Shown here: positions 8,116-16,708 of the stretch, in pieces
Layout of the letters: each line of letters begins with the position of its first letter
How positions within the stretch are numbered: the first letter of the stretch is position 1
Origin: Armatimonadia bacterium
GTDB lineage: Bacteria > Armatimonadota > Zipacnadia > Zipacnadales > JABUFB01
NCBI GenBank assembly: GCA_039679385.1
Contig: JBDKVB010000050.1
Span: 1 to 64,000 of the forward strand
DNA length: 64,000 nucleotides
Reading direction: 5' to 3'
Made by a program: the position numbers and the translations under genes
Notes under the pieces: generated by a model
Database searches by the model: none
Seen by the model: only the letters and a program-made list of their open reading frames with translations
What the model was told of the DNA's origin: nothing

Positions 8116-8601
8116 ATGAAGCGCAAGATCGATCCTGTCAGCGAGAGACTCATGCCGGAGTTCGAGAAGACCCTCGACGCCTTCGGCTATGAACTGGTGC
8201 AGATGAAGCTTGGGGGCAGGCCGGGGAACCGGACGCTGACGGTATCCATCGACAAGGCAGGCGGAGTGACGGCCGACGATTGCCGATACGCGGCAAGCCG
8301 GCTGTCGGTGTTGCTGGATGCCCTTGACCCAATAGAGGGGCACTATACGCTCGTTGTTTCATCGCCGGGAGTGAACCGGCCGCTGACGAGGGACACCGAC
8401 TTTGAACGGTTCAGCGGCCAGAAAGCGGCCCTTCGGTGGTCAGCACCGGAGCAAGGGCCTCGGACCGTGCGGGGCATTCTACTCGGGGTGGAGCAGGACA
8501 AGGTGCGACTGGATGTCGATGGTACAGAGGTGCTGGTTCCACTGGCAGACATCGAGACCGCCAACATCGTGTACGACTGGGAGCGAGACAATGAGCAATA
8601 A
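8116..8601 (+). CDS. rimP: ribosome maturation factor RimP
   Basis: RimP helps assemble the 30S subunit and is the usual first gene before nusA-infB. The 161-residue product has the N-terminal alpha-beta domain with FGYELVQMKLGG and VSIDKAGGVTADDC, then the signature VVSSPGVNRPLTRDTDFERF, and a C-terminal SH3-like barrel ending in the ETANIVYDWE strand. ATG at 8116 has TTGAGG 7 bases upstream and is preferred over the TTG at 8110. It is separated from nusA by 22 bases. Confidence 0.95.
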   Translation: MKRKIDPVSERLMPEFEKTLDAFGYELVQMKLGGRPGNRTLTVSIDKAGGVTADDCRYAASRLSVLLDALDPIEGHYTLVVSSPGVNRPLTRDTDFERFSGQKAALRWSAPEQGPRTVRGILLGVEQDKVRLDVDGTEVLVPLADIETANIVYDWERDNEQ

Positions 8602-8623
8602 GAGCAGGGAGCTGAGTTAATCG

Positions 8624-10036
8624 ATGAACGGCGAGTTTATCGAGGCTCTGGAGCAGATTCAGAAGGCAAAGGGCATCCCCATGGCCTCGCTGAAGGCGAC
8701 GATCGAGGCCGCCATGCAATCTGCTTACCGCAAGCATTACGGGGTCAGCGAGGAAGTACGGCTGGAGATCGATGAGCAGCGGGGCACGGTGCGGATGTTT
8801 GCGCGCAAACCGATCCTGCCCGAGGGCGTCACGGAGCTTGAGGAGGACTCGGCTCCCGTGGCTTCCGGTGCTGTGGTGGAGGGCCAACTGGTCGCCGGTA
8901 TCCCTGAGGTGGAAACCCAGTACGAAGAGCACGAGATCGATGCCAACGATTTCGGGCGCATCGCGGCTCAGACGGCCAAGCAAGTCATCATGCAGCGCAT
9001 CCGCGAAGCGGAGCGCGAGATCGTGTACGACGAGTTCAGCCATCGCGTCGGCGAGGCTGTTACGGCGGAAGTGCAGCGCCGCGACCGCAACAACGTGATC
9101 GTGCAACTGGGTCGCGTCGAGGCCCTTCTCCCGGCTCACGAGCAGATCCCCGGTGAGCCCTATCGGTTCAACGACCGGGTGAAGATCTATATCCTGGACG
9201 TGCGCAAGACCACCAAGAACCCGCAGATCATCGTGTCGCGCACGCATCCGGGCCTCGTCCTACGGCTCTTTGAGCTGGAGGTGCCGGAGGTCTACGATGG
9301 CATCGTGCAGATTAAGTCGGTGGCACGCGAACCCGGCGCCCGGTCCAAGGTCGCCGTGCTGTCAAGAGACCCGCAGATCGACCCGGTAGGCGCTTGCGTC
9401 GGTCACCGTGGTGCGCGCGTCCAGGCGATTGTGGACGAGCTCCGGGGCGAGAAGATCGACATCGTCCGGTACAATGACACCGTTGAGGAGTACCTGCGCA
9501 GCGCCCTGTCGCCAGCGAAGGTGAGTCAGGTCCTGGTCAATGAGCCGGAGCGGTCGGCGGTTGTGATCGCCCCGGATAACCAGCTTTCGCTGGCTATCGG
9601 CCGTCGCGGGCAGAACGTGCGCCTGGCGGCTCAGTTGACGGGCTGGCGGATCGACATCCGGAGCGAGACGCAGTGGGCTGAGGCGCCCATCGAGATCCCG
9701 GTCACTGCCAAGCCGGCGGCTGCCGCTGTTGGGGCCCCCGCACAGGCTGAGGAAGTCCTGATCCAGGGCGACCGCATCCGCATCTACGAACTGGCGCGGC
9801 AACTGGGTGTCGAGAGCAAGGACCTCGTCGAGATCCTGCAGGAAGAGGGCGTGGAGGTAACCAGTCACGCCAGCAGCATCACGGCTCAGCAGGCGAAGAC
9901 AGTGCGAGACTTGCTGCTGGGTGGCGAGGGGACGCTGGAGGAACTCGAAGCCGGAGCGATCCTAATCGCGGCGAAGCCGGAAGACGAGGCGTCCGAGGAC
10001 GCTGTACCTTCAGGCGACGACGCATCGACGAAGTAA
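8624..10036 (+). CDS. nusA: transcription factor NusA with a C-terminal IF2_N-like domain
   Basis: NusA binds RNA polymerase and modulates pausing, termination and antitermination. In this 470-residue protein the N-terminal polymerase-binding domain (1-130), S1 domain (about 133-200), KH1 (GACVGHRGARVQAI) and KH2 (LAIGRRGQNVRLAAQLTG) are in the usual order. The extra part is at residues about 384-433: RIRIYELARQLGVESKDLVE followed by a helix, which is the IF2_N fold normally found at the start of initiation factor IF-2. An acidic tail ends the protein. It replaces the helix-hairpin-helix acidic repeats of proteobacterial NusA. No ylxR or ylxQ gene stands between nusA and infB. Confidence 0.95.
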   Translation: MNGEFIEALEQIQKAKGIPMASLKATIEAAMQSAYRKHYGVSEEVRLEIDEQRGTVRMFARKPILPEGVTELEEDSAPVASGAVVEGQLVAGIPEVETQYEEHEIDANDFGRIAAQTAKQVIMQRIREAEREIVYDEFSHRVGEAVTAEVQRRDRNNVIVQLGRVEALLPAHEQIPGEPYRFNDRVKIYILDVRKTTKNPQIIVSRTHPGLVLRLFELEVPEVYDGIVQIKSVAREPGARSKVAVLSRDPQIDPVGACVGHRGARVQAIVDELRGEKIDIVRYNDTVEEYLRSALSPAKVSQVLVNEPERSAVVIAPDNQLSLAIGRRGQNVRLAAQLTGWRIDIRSETQWAEAPIEIPVTAKPAAAAVGAPAQAEEVLIQGDRIRIYELARQLGVESKDLVEILQEEGVEVTSHASSITAQQAKTVRDLLLGGEGTLEELEAGAILIAAKPEDEASEDAVPSGDDASTK

Positions 10037-10063
10037 GGCAAGAACAGACAACGTAACAGGAAG

Positions 10064-10140
10064 CCGTTCCGTGCGAGACGGGAACGGCAGTAGCGGGGCA
10101 CGGAGCCAGAAGTCCGTGCAAATGAAGCGGGATTTCCCGC
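10064..10140 (+). other. two hairpins between nusA and infB
   Basis: Stem 1 pairs CCGTTCC (10064-10070) with GGAACGG (10081-10087). Stem 2 pairs GCGGG (10127-10131) with CCCGC (10136-10140) and abuts the GGAGG ribosome site of infB. Neither has a T-run, so they are not terminators. The second could tune infB translation (inference). Confidence 0.45.
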
Positions 10141-10154
10141 GGAGGTGTCCCCCT

Positions 10155-12257
10155 TTGGGTAAGGTTCGGGTGTTTTCACTTGCCAAGCGACTAGGTCTTC
10201 GGAGCGAGGCCCTCGTCGCTGCGCTGGCGGAGCTCGGGATTCAGAACGTCACTTCGGCAACTGCCATTGAGGATGAGACCGCAGCTGCAGCCACAGAGCT
10301 GCTGGCCGAACAGGCCCGGCAGGCTCGGGAGGCTGCTGCACAGGCGGAGAAGGCAGCGGCCACCGCAGCGGCAAAGGTAGCAGAGCCGACACCGGCTGTT
10401 GCGGCCGTGACAGAGCTCGAAGCGCCAGGCGCAGCCGAGGAACAGCCTGCGGAGGAGCCCGCTGGCGAGCCAGCACCGGCGTCCGTGGTGACACCGGCGG
10501 AGCCGGCAGCGACCAGAGAGGACAAGGAGACGGAGAAGTACTTCCGTCGCCGTGGCCCGTCGCGGCTGGATGAGTCCGACGGTCTGGCCGAGCTGGAGCG
10601 ACAGCTTGCCGCCCTGGCCGCCCAGGAGGAAGAGGAGCGCGCCCGCAAGGCCAAGCAGGGCGAAGTCGTTCCGCTACCCGAACTGGTGCGCCGCCCGACT
10701 GGTGACAGACCCGAAGGCGCGGTCACAGTGCCGCCGGTGGTAACCGTCCTGGGACACGTCGACCACGGGAAGACCACGCTGCTGGACGCCATCCGTAACA
10801 CCCATGTGGCTGACGGCGAGAGCGGCGGCATCACCCAGCACATTGGCGCGTCTGAAGTAACCGTCGGCGAGAAGCGGATTGTCTTCATCGACACGCCCGG
10901 TCACGAGGCCTTTACGGCCATGCGTGCCCGGGGGGCGATGGTGACCGATGTCGCCATCCTGATCGTCGCCGCCGACGACGGCATCATGCCGCAGACGGTT
11001 GAAGCGATCAAGCACGTGAAGGCCGCCAAGGTGCCGATCATTGTGGCCGTCAACAAGTGCGACCTCCCCGACGCCAACGTCGATCGTGTCAAGCAGCAGC
11101 TCCTTGAGCATGAGCTGGTCCCGGAGGAGTGGGGCGGCGACACGATCGTCGTGCCGGTCTCGGCCGTCAAGAAGGAAGGCCTCGACACACTGCTGGAGAT
11201 GATCCTCCTGGTGGCCGAGGTGCAGGACTTGTGGTCCGATCCGAAGGCCGATTTTACGGGTATCATCATCGAGAGCAGCGTCGACGCGAGTCAGGGCCCG
11301 TTGTGCACCGCCCTGATACGCAATGGGACGATCCGCGTGGGCGATTCGGTGGTCTGTGGCACGACGCACGGACGCGTCCGACGGCTGCGTGACTGGCAGG
11401 GCAAGTCGATCAAGGAGATGGGGCCGGGCTCGCCCGTGGAGGTCATCGGTCTGACCGGCGCTCCTGAGCCGGGCGAAGTGATGACACGCGTCAAGACGCC
11501 CAAGGAAGCGCGTCAGATCGCCGAGGAACGAGCGCAGACAGAGCACAGGGCCGAACTGGCCGGTCACACCACGGGTGTCTCGCTGCGCAACCTGTATGAT
11601 GAGAGCAGGAGCGGTCATGCTGCACTCAACATCGTGCTGAAGGGCGACGTCTGGGGCACCGTCCAGGCTCTTGAGGCCAAGCTCCTGCAACTTGACCGCC
11701 AACTCGACGAGCTGGACATCAACATCATCAGCACCGGCGTCGGCGACGTGAACGAGTCCGACATCCTGCTGGCCAAGGCCTCCGGCGCTATCGTGTTGGG
11801 GTTCAACGCCGGTGCCGATGCTCACATCCGTCAGGCCGGCCAGAACGAGGGCGTCGAGATCCGTCTCTACAGCATCATCTACCAGGCCCTGGAGGACATC
11901 CAGAAAGCCCTTCTCGGCTTGCTGGCTCCTGCCTACGAAGATGTCCTGATCGGCCGCGCCGAGGTGCTACAGCTCTTCCGCGTTTCGCGCATCGGCGTCA
12001 TTGCCGGTTGCCGGATCACCGACGGCCGTGTGGAGCGCGGCGCCGAACTGCGCATCATCCGCAACCGCGAGGAGATCTGGCGTGGTCCATTGCAGGCCCT
12101 GCGCCACTTCGATCAGGACGTGCGCAGCCTGGACGCTCCCAACGAGTGCGGCATCTCGACCACTGCCTTCCGCGGCTGGGAGATCGGTGACCAGGCCGAG
12201 ATCTGGACCCGCGTGCAGGTAGAGCGGACGCTGCCGCTCAAGCAGGAAGTGTCCTAG
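10155..12257 (+). CDS. infB: translation initiation factor IF-2
   Basis: The GTPase that places initiator tRNA on the 30S subunit; 700 residues. The IF2_N module lies at 2-50 (GKVRVFSLAKRLGLRSEALV). An Ala/Glu/Pro-rich linker runs to about 140, then an acidic segment. The G domain has GHVDHGKTT (200-208), DTPGHEAFT and NKCDL, and domains II-IV follow. I place the start at the TTG at 10155 because GGAGG lies 9 bases upstream and IF-2 proteins usually begin at this module. An ATG at 10122 in frame would add 11 unconserved residues and lacks a good ribosome site. Part of the rimP operon. Confidence 0.95.
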   Translation: MGKVRVFSLAKRLGLRSEALVAALAELGIQNVTSATAIEDETAAAATELLAEQARQAREAAAQAEKAAATAAAKVAEPTPAVAAVTELEAPGAAEEQPAEEPAGEPAPASVVTPAEPAATREDKETEKYFRRRGPSRLDESDGLAELERQLAALAAQEEEERARKAKQGEVVPLPELVRRPTGDRPEGAVTVPPVVTVLGHVDHGKTTLLDAIRNTHVADGESGGITQHIGASEVTVGEKRIVFIDTPGHEAFTAMRARGAMVTDVAILIVAADDGIMPQTVEAIKHVKAAKVPIIVAVNKCDLPDANVDRVKQQLLEHELVPEEWGGDTIVVPVSAVKKEGLDTLLEMILLVAEVQDLWSDPKADFTGIIIESSVDASQGPLCTALIRNGTIRVGDSVVCGTTHGRVRRLRDWQGKSIKEMGPGSPVEVIGLTGAPEPGEVMTRVKTPKEARQIAEERAQTEHRAELAGHTTGVSLRNLYDESRSGHAALNIVLKGDVWGTVQALEAKLLQLDRQLDELDINIISTGVGDVNESDILLAKASGAIVLGFNAGADAHIRQAGQNEGVEIRLYSIIYQALEDIQKALLGLLAPAYEDVLIGRAEVLQLFRVSRIGVIAGCRITDGRVERGAELRIIRNREEIWRGPLQALRHFDQDVRSLDAPNECGISTTAFRGWEIGDQAEIWTRVQVERTLPLKQEVS

Positions 12258-12330
12258 CTGCCGTACGCGCACTCGTGAAGCGGAGGTCGAGAGCCACAGG
12301 TCGCACGGCTCACGGCCCGGGTGTGAAGCG

Positions 12331-12618
12331 ATGGCTGCACGAGTTGGTCTGCTGACAATCTCGCTGTGTGTGACCGAGGCGATGACGCTGAAGGACAAGC
12401 GCCAGGTCGTTCGCAGCGTCCTGGACCGGGCTATCGACCGGTTCAATGTGGCGGCCGCCGAAGTCGGCAAGCTGGATAGCGTCCGACGTGCCGAACTCGC
12501 CTTCGCCTGTGTGTCCAATGACTTCCAGCATGTGACGCAGATGCTGGAGTCCGTCTTGGCTTTCGTCGAGGGAGAGCCGCGAGCCGTAGTGGAGGACAGC
12601 AGCCTGGAGCTGCTCTGA
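12331..12618 (+). CDS. YlxP-like DUF503 protein
   Basis: This 95-residue protein has the DUF503 pattern: VGLLTISLCVTEAMTLKDKR, then VVRSVLDRAIDRFNVAAAEV and ELAFACVSNDFQHV. Members commonly sit between infB and rbfA, as here (73 bases after infB, 55 before rbfA). The fold is a small alpha-beta ferredoxin-like unit. A link to ribosome assembly or translation is suggested by the constant neighbourhood, but no reaction is established. The ribosome site is weak. Confidence 0.88.
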   Translation: MAARVGLLTISLCVTEAMTLKDKRQVVRSVLDRAIDRFNVAAAEVGKLDSVRRAELAFACVSNDFQHVTQMLESVLAFVEGEPRAVVEDSSLELL

Positions 12619-12673
12619 GGACCTGCGGGGCTCGCGTCTCCCCTCCTTCCTGTCGTACCCTAACCTTAACCCT

Positions 12674-13048
12674 ATGCCTACACAACGTCAGCTTCGAGTG
12701 AACAATCTGTTGCAGCAGGAGATCGCCTCCATCCTGCGCCGTGAGATCACGGACCCACACCTGGGGTTCGTGACGCTCACCGGTGTCGAGGTGGCGGCGG
12801 ACCTGCGCCATGCCAGGGTCTTCGTCAGCGTTCTCGGCGACGAGGCGGCGAAGAAGGAGAGCATGTCGGCCCTCATCCGGGCCCGCAACTTCATCCGGGG
12901 TCTCCTGGGCGACCGGCTCGATCTGCGCAACATCCCGGAACTGCGGTTCGTGCTGGATGAGACGGCCGAGAAGGCTCAGCGCATGGAGATCCTGCTGAAC
13001 AAGGTCGCTGAGAACCCCGGTGACGAGGAGGAGGGTGCTGTTGGGTAG
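12674..13048 (+). CDS. rbfA: ribosome-binding factor A
   Basis: A cold-shock 30S maturation factor of 124 residues with a type II KH fold. Signature segments are QRQLRVNNLLQQEIASILRR, ITDPHLGFVTLTGVEVAADL and the VFVSVLGD strand; LRNIPELRFVLDETAEKAQR marks the C-terminal helix. The C-tail is acidic and contains a GAGGAGGAGG stretch that serves as the ribosome site for the next gene, which overlaps it. No strong ribosome site precedes its own ATG. Confidence 0.95.
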   Translation: MPTQRQLRVNNLLQQEIASILRREITDPHLGFVTLTGVEVAADLRHARVFVSVLGDEAAKKESMSALIRARNFIRGLLGDRLDLRNIPELRFVLDETAEKAQRMEILLNKVAENPGDEEEGAVG

Positions 13049-14048
13049 CGCGTCTTGTGGCTCCAACGACACCTCCGCCGACCCGGTGAGCCTCCTTGTC
13101 CGTGAGTTGCGAGCCTGCTCACGGATTCTGCTTCTGACCCACGAGAACCCCGATGGCGACGGCATCGGGAGCGTCCTGGCCCTGCGACTCGGGCTGGTTG
13201 CTCTCGGTAAGGACGTCACCTGTGTTGCCCCTGAGGGGTGTCCCCGCAAGTACCTGTTCCTCCCGGGCGCTGAAACGCTCCTCGCCCAGGCACCTGCCGA
13301 TTCCTATGATTGCGCCGTGGCCCTGGACTGTGACGGGGAAGGTCGCATGGCCGACCTGAGTGCGTCCTTCCGTTCGGCCCCACTGCGGCTGAGCATCGAC
13401 CATCACCAGGCGGAGTGCCGTTTCGCAGACCACAACTGGTGCGATGGCCGCCGTCCGGCGACGGGGCTGATGATCTGGGAACTGCTTGGCGCACTCGGAG
13501 TCGCCGTCACGCCGGAGATCGCCACCTGCCTGTACACCGCCATCGCGACCGACACCGGTATCTTCCGGTTCCAGAACACCACGGCTGAGGCGCTGCGGGT
13601 CGGCGGCGAACTGGTTGCACTCGGAGCAGACGCCAGTGACATCGCCCGTCGCTGCGCCGACCGATTGCCGGCTCCCAAGGCGCGCCTGCTGGGCCGAGCG
13701 CTGACTTCGCTGCGGCTGGTGAAGGGAGGCGCGGTTCTGGTCGCGGTCCTCACCGAGGAGGATTTCGATGCCGCCGAGGCACTCCCCGAGCATACCGACG
13801 GAGTGATCGATGAGCTCAAGCGCGTCGAGGGCGCACAGGTGATCGTGCTCCTGCGAGAGCAGGCGCCGGAGACCTGGCGAGTGAGCCTGCGGTCGCTGGA
13901 GGCGGATGTCGCAGCTATCTGTCGCGAGCACGGTGGAGGCGGCCATCGCCTCGCCGCCGGTTGTGAGATGACCGGCTCGCTGGAGGCTGTCGTCGGGCAG
14001 TTGGGTAGCGAGGCCGCTTCCGCGCTGGAGGCGCCGGCCAGCAGATGA
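13041..14048 (+). CDS. nrnA: DHH/DHHA1 phosphoesterase, NrnA-like
   Basis: NrnA proteins hydrolyse nanoRNAs (2-5 nt) and pAp. The 335-residue product has the DHH motifs in order: THENPDGDGIGS, the ALDCDG strand, SIDHHQAE (the DHH triad), and ATDTGIFRFQN. A C-terminal DHHA1 domain follows with GGGGHRLAAGC, the substrate-binding glycine loop. It sits between rbfA and truB, as in many bacteria. The start is most likely the TTG at 13041, 6 bases after AGGAGG; GTG codons at 13020 and 13035 are out of register with that site. It overlaps rbfA by 8 bases and truB by ATGA. Confidence 0.92.
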   Translation: MGSASCGSNDTSADPVSLLVRELRACSRILLLTHENPDGDGIGSVLALRLGLVALGKDVTCVAPEGCPRKYLFLPGAETLLAQAPADSYDCAVALDCDGEGRMADLSASFRSAPLRLSIDHHQAECRFADHNWCDGRRPATGLMIWELLGALGVAVTPEIATCLYTAIATDTGIFRFQNTTAEALRVGGELVALGADASDIARRCADRLPAPKARLLGRALTSLRLVKGGAVLVAVLTEEDFDAAEALPEHTDGVIDELKRVEGAQVIVLLREQAPETWRVSLRSLEADVAAICREHGGGGHRLAAGCEMTGSLEAVVGQLGSEAASALEAPASR

Positions 14049-14998
14049 ACGGCCTCCTGAACGTCCTGAAGCCACCGGGCATGACCTCGCACGATGTGGT
14101 CTACTACGTGCGGCACCTGGTTGACGGCAAGGTCGGTCACACCGGGACGCTCGATCCGCTCGCGGCAGGAGTACTGATTGTCACCATCGGCGCGGCGACG
14201 AAGCTGACGGACTACTTCGCAGGCTGGGACAAGGCGTACCGCGCCGAGCTGATCCTGGGTCTCGAGACGGACACGCTGGACCTCGAAGGCACCGTCCTGC
14301 GACGCGCCGAGGATGTGCAGCTTGGCCGAGAACAGGTCGTCAGGGCGCTTGAGAGCCTCACCGGCATCCTGGAGATGGAGCCACCGATGTTCTCGGCCGT
14401 GAAGCACGACGGCCGGAGACTTTATGAACTGGCGCGCGAGGGCAAGCAGGTGGAGCGCAAGCTCCGGACGGTCACGGTGACGCGGTTTGACCTCCTCGAG
14501 ATGTGGGAGGGAGAGCCCGGCTCATCCCGCTCCGAGTATCCGGAGCAGGGCCTGCCACGGGTGCTGTGCGAGGTGGAGTGCTCCAAGGGGACCTATGTGC
14601 GGAGTCTGGCGCAGATGCTCGGAGAGCGTCTGGGCTGCGGTGCATGCCTGGGGTTCCTTCTGCGGACAGTCCAGGGGCCGCATCGGCTTCAGCACTCTCA
14701 CACCCTCGAGGAAGTGCAGGCGCTTGTGCGCAGAGGCGAGCTCGCGGGTGCTCTGACCCCGATGACGGAGGCACTGCCTCACATGCCCTCGGTGAGCGTC
14801 GGAGCGTCCGAGGTGACGAAGGTGCAGCACGGGAATCGTGTGCCCGCACCTCCAGAGCTGGAGCCGGGGACGATGTGCCTGGTGCTGCATGAGGAAGAAG
14901 CCGTGTGCCTGGCCGAAGTGACCCATCGGGGCGGGTCACTGTGGCTCCAGCCGAAGCGAGTCTTCATCCCCGAAGGGCGCACCGACCGCGAGGCCTGA
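14045..14998 (+). CDS. truB: tRNA pseudouridine-55 synthase
   Basis: TruB makes pseudouridine at position 55 in the T-loop of tRNAs. The 317-residue protein begins NGLLNVLKPPGMTSHDVV and carries GHTGTLDPLAAGVL with catalytic Asp37, then KAYRAELILGLETDTLDLEG, and the second core motif CEVECSKGTYVRSLAQMLG. A C-terminal PUA-like region of about 60 residues follows (VQHGNRVPAP... GTMCLVLHEEEAVCLAE). It overlaps nrnA by four bases (ATGA), so they are translationally coupled. Confidence 0.96.
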   Translation: MNGLLNVLKPPGMTSHDVVYYVRHLVDGKVGHTGTLDPLAAGVLIVTIGAATKLTDYFAGWDKAYRAELILGLETDTLDLEGTVLRRAEDVQLGREQVVRALESLTGILEMEPPMFSAVKHDGRRLYELAREGKQVERKLRTVTVTRFDLLEMWEGEPGSSRSEYPEQGLPRVLCEVECSKGTYVRSLAQMLGERLGCGACLGFLLRTVQGPHRLQHSHTLEEVQALVRRGELAGALTPMTEALPHMPSVSVGASEVTKVQHGNRVPAPPELEPGTMCLVLHEEEAVCLAEVTHRGGSLWLQPKRVFIPEGRTDREA

Positions 14999-15010
14999 AC
15001 AGGACGACCT

Positions 15011-15982
15011 ATGCGCATTTTCCGTGGGCTCGACGAACCGGACCTGAAGCGTACCGAGCGCGTGCTGGCGGTCGGGGCCTTCGACGGCGTACACCGTGGG
15101 CACCAGCGGTTGCTGGCCCATGTCTGCCGCACGGCCGCGGACTACGGCGTCGAATCAAGCATCATGGCCCTGGAGCCGATCCCGGCGCAGGTCTTCCGGT
15201 CCGGGGGCTCCCGCAACGTCCGACTCACGCTGGCCGATGAGCGTGAGCGCGAGCTGACCAAGTACTGCGTGGACAGCGCGATCGTCATCGACTTCAACGA
15301 GCGGTTCCGCAATCTGTCGGCGCTGGAGTTTGCCCGCGATGTCCTCGTCGGGAGGCTGGGCGTCGTCGCGCTCATTGCCAGCAAGACGCACACCTTTGGA
15401 CGCCGCGCCGAGGCCGACGTGCGCCGCATTGCCGAACTGGGCATGGACCTGGGTTTTGAGGTGCACGTGCTGCCGCCGATTCTGGTCGGCGGTGTGCAGA
15501 TCAACAGCACCCAGATCCGCAGGCTGATAGGCGAAGGCGATGTGGTGGGAGCTCGTGACCGCCTGGGGCGGTTCTTCGACCTCGCCGGCGAGGTGGTGCA
15601 TGGACACGGCATCGGCAAGGGTATCGGCTTCCCGACTGCGAACCTGCGGCCTACTCCGGAGAAGCTTGTTCCCGGCGACGGCGTCTACGCCTGTGCCGCC
15701 CGTGTCGAGGCGCCGGGGACCAATCCCGGACCCTGGCTTCCCGCTGCTGTGAATGTTGGCGCAACACCCACCGTCGATGCCTCACGGCGGACACTCGAGG
15801 CACACCTGCTGGACGTGGAGGACCTGAACCTCGACGGCAAGTCGGTGCGCCTGGTGTTCCTGCGAAGGCTGCGGGACATCCGCAAGTTCGGCGATGTGCA
15901 GGCCCTGGCTGCGCAGATTGGCCGCGACGTAGAACTCGTGCGTGACGAGTACCAGAGAGCGCACGACGAGCTCTGGGACTAG
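15011..15982 (+). CDS. ribF: bifunctional riboflavin kinase / FAD synthetase, divergent
   Basis: RibF phosphorylates riboflavin and adenylates FMN. The N-terminal nucleotidyltransferase domain (about 15-170) has the binding loop GAFDGVHRGHQRLL. Its usual DPHP segment reads ALEPIPAQVF, and the FGRxRxGD loop reads TFGRRAEADV, so FMN adenylylation may be altered. The C-terminal kinase domain (about 185-310) keeps GKGIGFPTANL, GVYAC, NVGATPTVD and LEAHLLD. At 323 residues it is of normal length. It follows truB by 12 bases, as in many genomes, and ends the operon. Confidence 0.9.
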   Translation: MRIFRGLDEPDLKRTERVLAVGAFDGVHRGHQRLLAHVCRTAADYGVESSIMALEPIPAQVFRSGGSRNVRLTLADERERELTKYCVDSAIVIDFNERFRNLSALEFARDVLVGRLGVVALIASKTHTFGRRAEADVRRIAELGMDLGFEVHVLPPILVGGVQINSTQIRRLIGEGDVVGARDRLGRFFDLAGEVVHGHGIGKGIGFPTANLRPTPEKLVPGDGVYACAARVEAPGTNPGPWLPAAVNVGATPTVDASRRTLEAHLLDVEDLNLDGKSVRLVFLRRLRDIRKFGDVQALAAQIGRDVELVRDEYQRAHDELWD

Positions 15983-16012
15983 CATCGGCGATCCCCCTCT
16001 GCCCTCTCCCCC

Positions 16013-16708
16013 TCAACGATCCAGATCCACTGCAATCCTTCCGACCGGCGTGACAGCGCGACGGGTGACCTTGCAGGTGAGCGCGAAGACCTGCACTCCC
16101 TCGCCGGCGGCTCGACGTAGGGCGGCCGCGAAGACCGGGTCGGTGTCCGCCTTGGGTGCGAAGACCGTCGCATCGGGCCGCTGAATCACGAAAGCGACCG
16201 CCGGGGTGTGGCCCTGCTTGCCGGCCTCGATCAGCTCCTCCATATGCCGGGCTCCGCGCAGAGTCGGCGCATCCGGGAAGCGGGCGACACCATCAATCGT
16301 CAGCGTGCAGGACTTCGTCTCGATCAGCCAGTGGCCGGTATCGCAGGCCAGGGCAAGGTCAAGTCGGCTCCTGCCGAAGGGGACCTCCCGACGCACTTCG
16401 AGACATGCCCCAAGCTCAGGCAGCAGACCGGATTCCAGGGCTTCGAGGAACAAAGAGGGTGGAAGGCGCGTGTCGAGGCACACCAGTGACTGCGGGTGGC
16501 GGACCAGCACCACCTCATGGCTCGTGTGGCGTCCGTCGGCCGGGCTGTGCTTCAGCCACATCTCAGCGCCGGGATGGAGGAGCTCGTGCATCCGGCCGGG
16601 GTTGGGCATGTAGCAGTAGACCGCCTCGGCGTCGAGCTCAGCCCAGGCAGCGAAGCGATTAGGGCGACTGAGGAACTTGGCGCGGAGAAGGTTCGGCGGG
16701 AGACGCAT
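16013..16708 (-). CDS. sfsA: SfsA family nuclease-like protein
   Basis: SfsA was named from an effect on maltose use in E. coli; the fold is a DNA-binding N-terminal OB-like domain plus a PD-(D/E)XK nuclease-like domain. The 231-residue protein shows CYMPNPGRMHELLHPGAEMW at the start and RSRLDLAL...LIETKSCTL in the catalytic core, with VFAPKADTDPVFAAALRRA near the end. The biochemical role is still unsettled in the family. Its start overlaps the stop of the upstream peptidase gene by one base (TGATG). It converges with ribF, 30 bases apart. Confidence 0.93.
   Translation of the reverse strand: MRLPPNLLRAKFLSRPNRFAAWAELDAEAVYCYMPNPGRMHELLHPGAEMWLKHSPADGRHTSHEVVLVRHPQSLVCLDTRLPPSLFLEALESGLLPELGACLEVRREVPFGRSRLDLALACDTGHWLIETKSCTLTIDGVARFPDAPTLRGARHMEELIEAGKQGHTPAVAFVIQRPDATVFAPKADTDPVFAAALRRAAGEGVQVFALTCKVTRRAVTPVGRIAVDLDR

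Noticed and set aside
12655-12675. Telomere-like CCCTAACCTTAACCC before rbfA
   Set aside because: One and a half units in an intergenic gap; chance similarity.
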